DNA from: Gemmatimonadales bacterium
GTDB lineage: Bacteria > Gemmatimonadota > Gemmatimonadetes > Gemmatimonadales > GWC2-71-9
Assembly (NCBI GenBank): GCA_025929805.1
Contig: JAICPP010000159.1
Span: 1-7,852, forward strand
Direction: 5' to 3'
DNA length: 7,852 nucleotides
Shown here in pieces: positions 6,512 to 7,852 of the stretch (its first letter is position 1; each line of letters begins with the position of its first letter). The notes below the pieces were generated by a model that was given only the letters and a program-made list of their open reading frames with translations, was not told the origin of the DNA and did no database searches. The position numbers and the translations under genes are program-made.

Positions 6512-7419
6512 TGGATCCGGTGGTGCTGGTCACCGGCTTTCTCGCCGCCGCGGTGCGGGTCACGACTCCGCTTCTGTTTGCCGCCACCGGGGAGACCCTG
6601 TCTGAACGATCGGGCGTGATCAACCTGGGTATTGAAGGCACCATGCTGGCTGGTGCCCTGGCAGCCGCTCTGGGTGCCAGTGAGTGGGGCCCATGGGGTG
6701 GTCTGATCGCGGCGCTGGTCGCCGGCATGGTAACCGCCGGAGTGTTCGCATTGCTCGCCATCGGGGCGCGCGCCGATCAGATCATCACCGGAACCGCGAT
6801 CACTCTGGCTGCCATCGGGCTTACTGGCACCGTCTACCGCCGGGCCTTCGGTGCCGCAGGCGCGGGGCTCAGCATTCCCACGTTCCCGCCCCTACGAATC
6901 CCGGGCCTGGCGAGCATCCCCGTCCTTGGACCGGCTCTGTTCGAGCAACCATTCCCTACGTACCTGGCTCTTGCCGGGCTGCCGGTGGTCTGGTGGGTGC
7001 TATTTCGCACCAGGTTAGGCCTGGCCCTGCGCGCGACCGGTGAAGCGGGCGCGATGGCTCGAGCAATCGGAGTACGAACTCGACTGATGCGTGCCGGTGC
7101 CACTGTGGCCGGTGGCGGGTTTGCCGGACTCGGCGGTGCCACTCTGGTGCTGGCTCAGGTGGGCACCTTCACTGAACGGATGACTGCGGGGCGAGGCTAT
7201 CTGGCGATCGCCATTGTCGTATTGGGTCGCTGGCACCCGCTGGGCGTGGCGCTCGCCGCGTTCGTCTTTGGCCTCGCCACCGCGATGCAGTTTCTGTTTC
7301 AGGCGCTCGGCACTCGAGTGCCCTATCAGCTTTTTCTCATGCTCCCCTACCTGCTCACGCTCCTGGCCCTGGCGGGTGCAGTAGGGAGAGTACGCGCACC
7401 GGGAGATCTCGGTAGATGA
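6511..7419 (+). CDS. BMP-type ABC importer permease, second subunit
   Basis: This is the partner permease, 302 residues, shorter than the first as is usual in these heterodimeric systems. Membrane segments lie at roughly 5-26, 40-55, 61-84, 90-106, 149-166, 195-216, 228-239, 243-265 and 272-291. SERSGVINLGIEGTMLAGA (31-49) is the diagnostic motif of the second permease. GLALRATGEAGAMARAIGV (170-188) is the ATPase-contact loop, and GRGYLAIAIVVLGRWHPLG (227-245) is a further family signature. The true start is the ATG at 6511, one base into the upstream stop. The reading frame happens to stay open far upstream through the first permease gene, but the protein family begins here. AAGG at 6497-6500 is a plausible ribosome site 10 bases upstream. 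The stop lies 4 bases from the end of the convergent acyltransferase gene. Confidence 0.93.
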   Translation: MDPVVLVTGFLAAAVRVTTPLLFAATGETLSERSGVINLGIEGTMLAGALAAALGASEWGPWGGLIAALVAGMVTAGVFALLAIGARADQIITGTAITLAAIGLTGTVYRRAFGAAGAGLSIPTFPPLRIPGLASIPVLGPALFEQPFPTYLALAGLPVVWWVLFRTRLGLALRATGEAGAMARAIGVRTRLMRAGATVAGGGFAGLGGATLVLAQVGTFTERMTAGRGYLAIAIVVLGRWHPLGVALAAFVFGLATAMQFLFQALGTRVPYQLFLMLPYLLTLLALAGAVGRVRAPGDLGR

Positions 7420-7423
7420 GGGG

Positions 7424-7852
7424 CTAGTGTGAGGCGGCCAAGGCATCTCGCGTGCGTACGATGATGTCCCGAATCCGCGCCTTGAGCTGGGGCACATCCC
7501 CGAGCGTCAGGCCAGCCGTCTCGACCGGCTCCAGCACGCGCACTTCGGCCCGGGACCGCCCGAAACGCCAGCCATGCTTGGGAAGGGCAGTGCGGGTTCC
7601 GTAGACGGCGAGCGGTAGCAGCGGCACACCAGCCTCGATGGCCAGGCGAAATGCTCCGTCCTTGAAGGGAAGCAGCTCGGCGGTCTTCGATCGAGTCCCC
7701 TCCGGAAAGATCATGACCGATACGCGACGGTGCAGAACCTCGCGGCATCGCTCCATCGCCTCGACCGCACTGGGACCGACGCCCCGCTTGACCGGAATAT
7801 CTCCAGCCAGCCACATCATCCATCCCATGACCGGAATGCGAAACAGCTCGGC
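7424..7852 (-). CDS. plsC: PlsC-type 1-acylglycerol-3-phosphate acyltransferase, C-terminal part
   Basis: The gene reads leftward and is cut by the right edge; 142 codons and the TAG stop are visible. It resembles lysophosphatidate acyltransferases, which add the second acyl chain in phosphatidic acid synthesis at the inner membrane. The frame is open to base 7852 and its first visible residues, AELFRIPVMGWMMWLAGDIP, fit the family just before motif II, so the ATG at 7826-7828 is not the true start. Counting from that Met, motif II is GDIPVKRG (9-16), motif III is FPEGTRS (41-47, bases 7688-7708) and motif IV is VPLLPLAVYGT (68-78). The catalytic HX4D motif I would lie beyond the window, so activity cannot be judged. 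The gene is tail-to-tail with the permease gene, with only 4 bases between the stops. A related PlsC-like acyltransferase with another acceptor is possible. Confidence 0.9.
   Translation of the reverse strand, partial: AELFRIPVMGWMMWLAGDIPVKRGVGPSAVEAMERCREVLHRRVSVMIFPEGTRSKTAELLPFKDGAFRLAIEAGVPLLPLAVYGTRTALPKHGWRFGRSRAEVRVLEPVETAGLTLGDVPQLKARIRDIIVRTRDALAASH

Noticed and set aside
7398..7413. Small hairpin ACCGGG-AGAT-CTCGGT near the end of the second permease gene.
   Set aside because: Only six pairs including one G-U, inside coding sequence, with no T-run on either strand; not convincing as a terminator.
7826..7828. ATG as the start of the acyltransferase gene.
   Set aside because: The eight upstream in-frame codons to the window edge also match the family just before motif II, and motif I would be missing, so the gene is cut by the edge rather than short.

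Overview
The window is dense, GC-rich bacterial DNA with eight protein genes and almost no non-coding sequence. The predicted lipoprotein, the membrane-anchored M23 peptidase and the bactofilin suggest a free-living, probably Gram-negative bacterium. The gene set and composition would fit a Gemmatimonadota-type organism, but this is a weak inference from general impression and not a sequence match. No tRNA, rRNA, CRISPR array, insertion sequence or parS-like palindrome was seen.

Left block (1-2080, + strand): the 3' part of parB (chromosome partitioning; its first codons lie outside the window), an M23 metallopeptidase with one membrane anchor and a coiled coil, and a bactofilin. The three genes overlap by 4 and 1 bases, so they are probably co-transcribed and translationally coupled. 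Together they link chromosome segregation, peptidoglycan cutting and a polymer-forming scaffold.

Junction (2081-2138): a short AT-richer spacer with an imperfect inverted repeat. It is the only real intergenic gap on the + strand and the likely boundary between two transcription units.

Middle block (2139-7419, + strand): a complete BMP/PnrA-type ABC importer, consisting of a substrate-binding lipoprotein, a double-domain ATPase and two different permeases, with a NIF3-family metal protein gene between the lipoprotein and ATPase genes. Junctions are +4 bases or overlaps of 1-4 bases, so this reads as one operon. The family usually imports nucleosides or related molecules. The expected path is capture by the lipoprotein, passage through the permease heterodimer, and ATP hydrolysis at one competent site of the ATPase; NIF3 may act on an imported or derived compound, which is only an inference.

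Right end (7424-7852, - strand): the C-terminal part of a PlsC-type lysophosphatidate acyltransferase, convergent with the last permease gene and cut by the window edge.

Most of the window is conventional. The points most worth a second look are the parB-M23-bactofilin coupling, NIF3 inside the importer operon, the altered first signature motif of the ATPase, and non-consensus residues in the binding protein.
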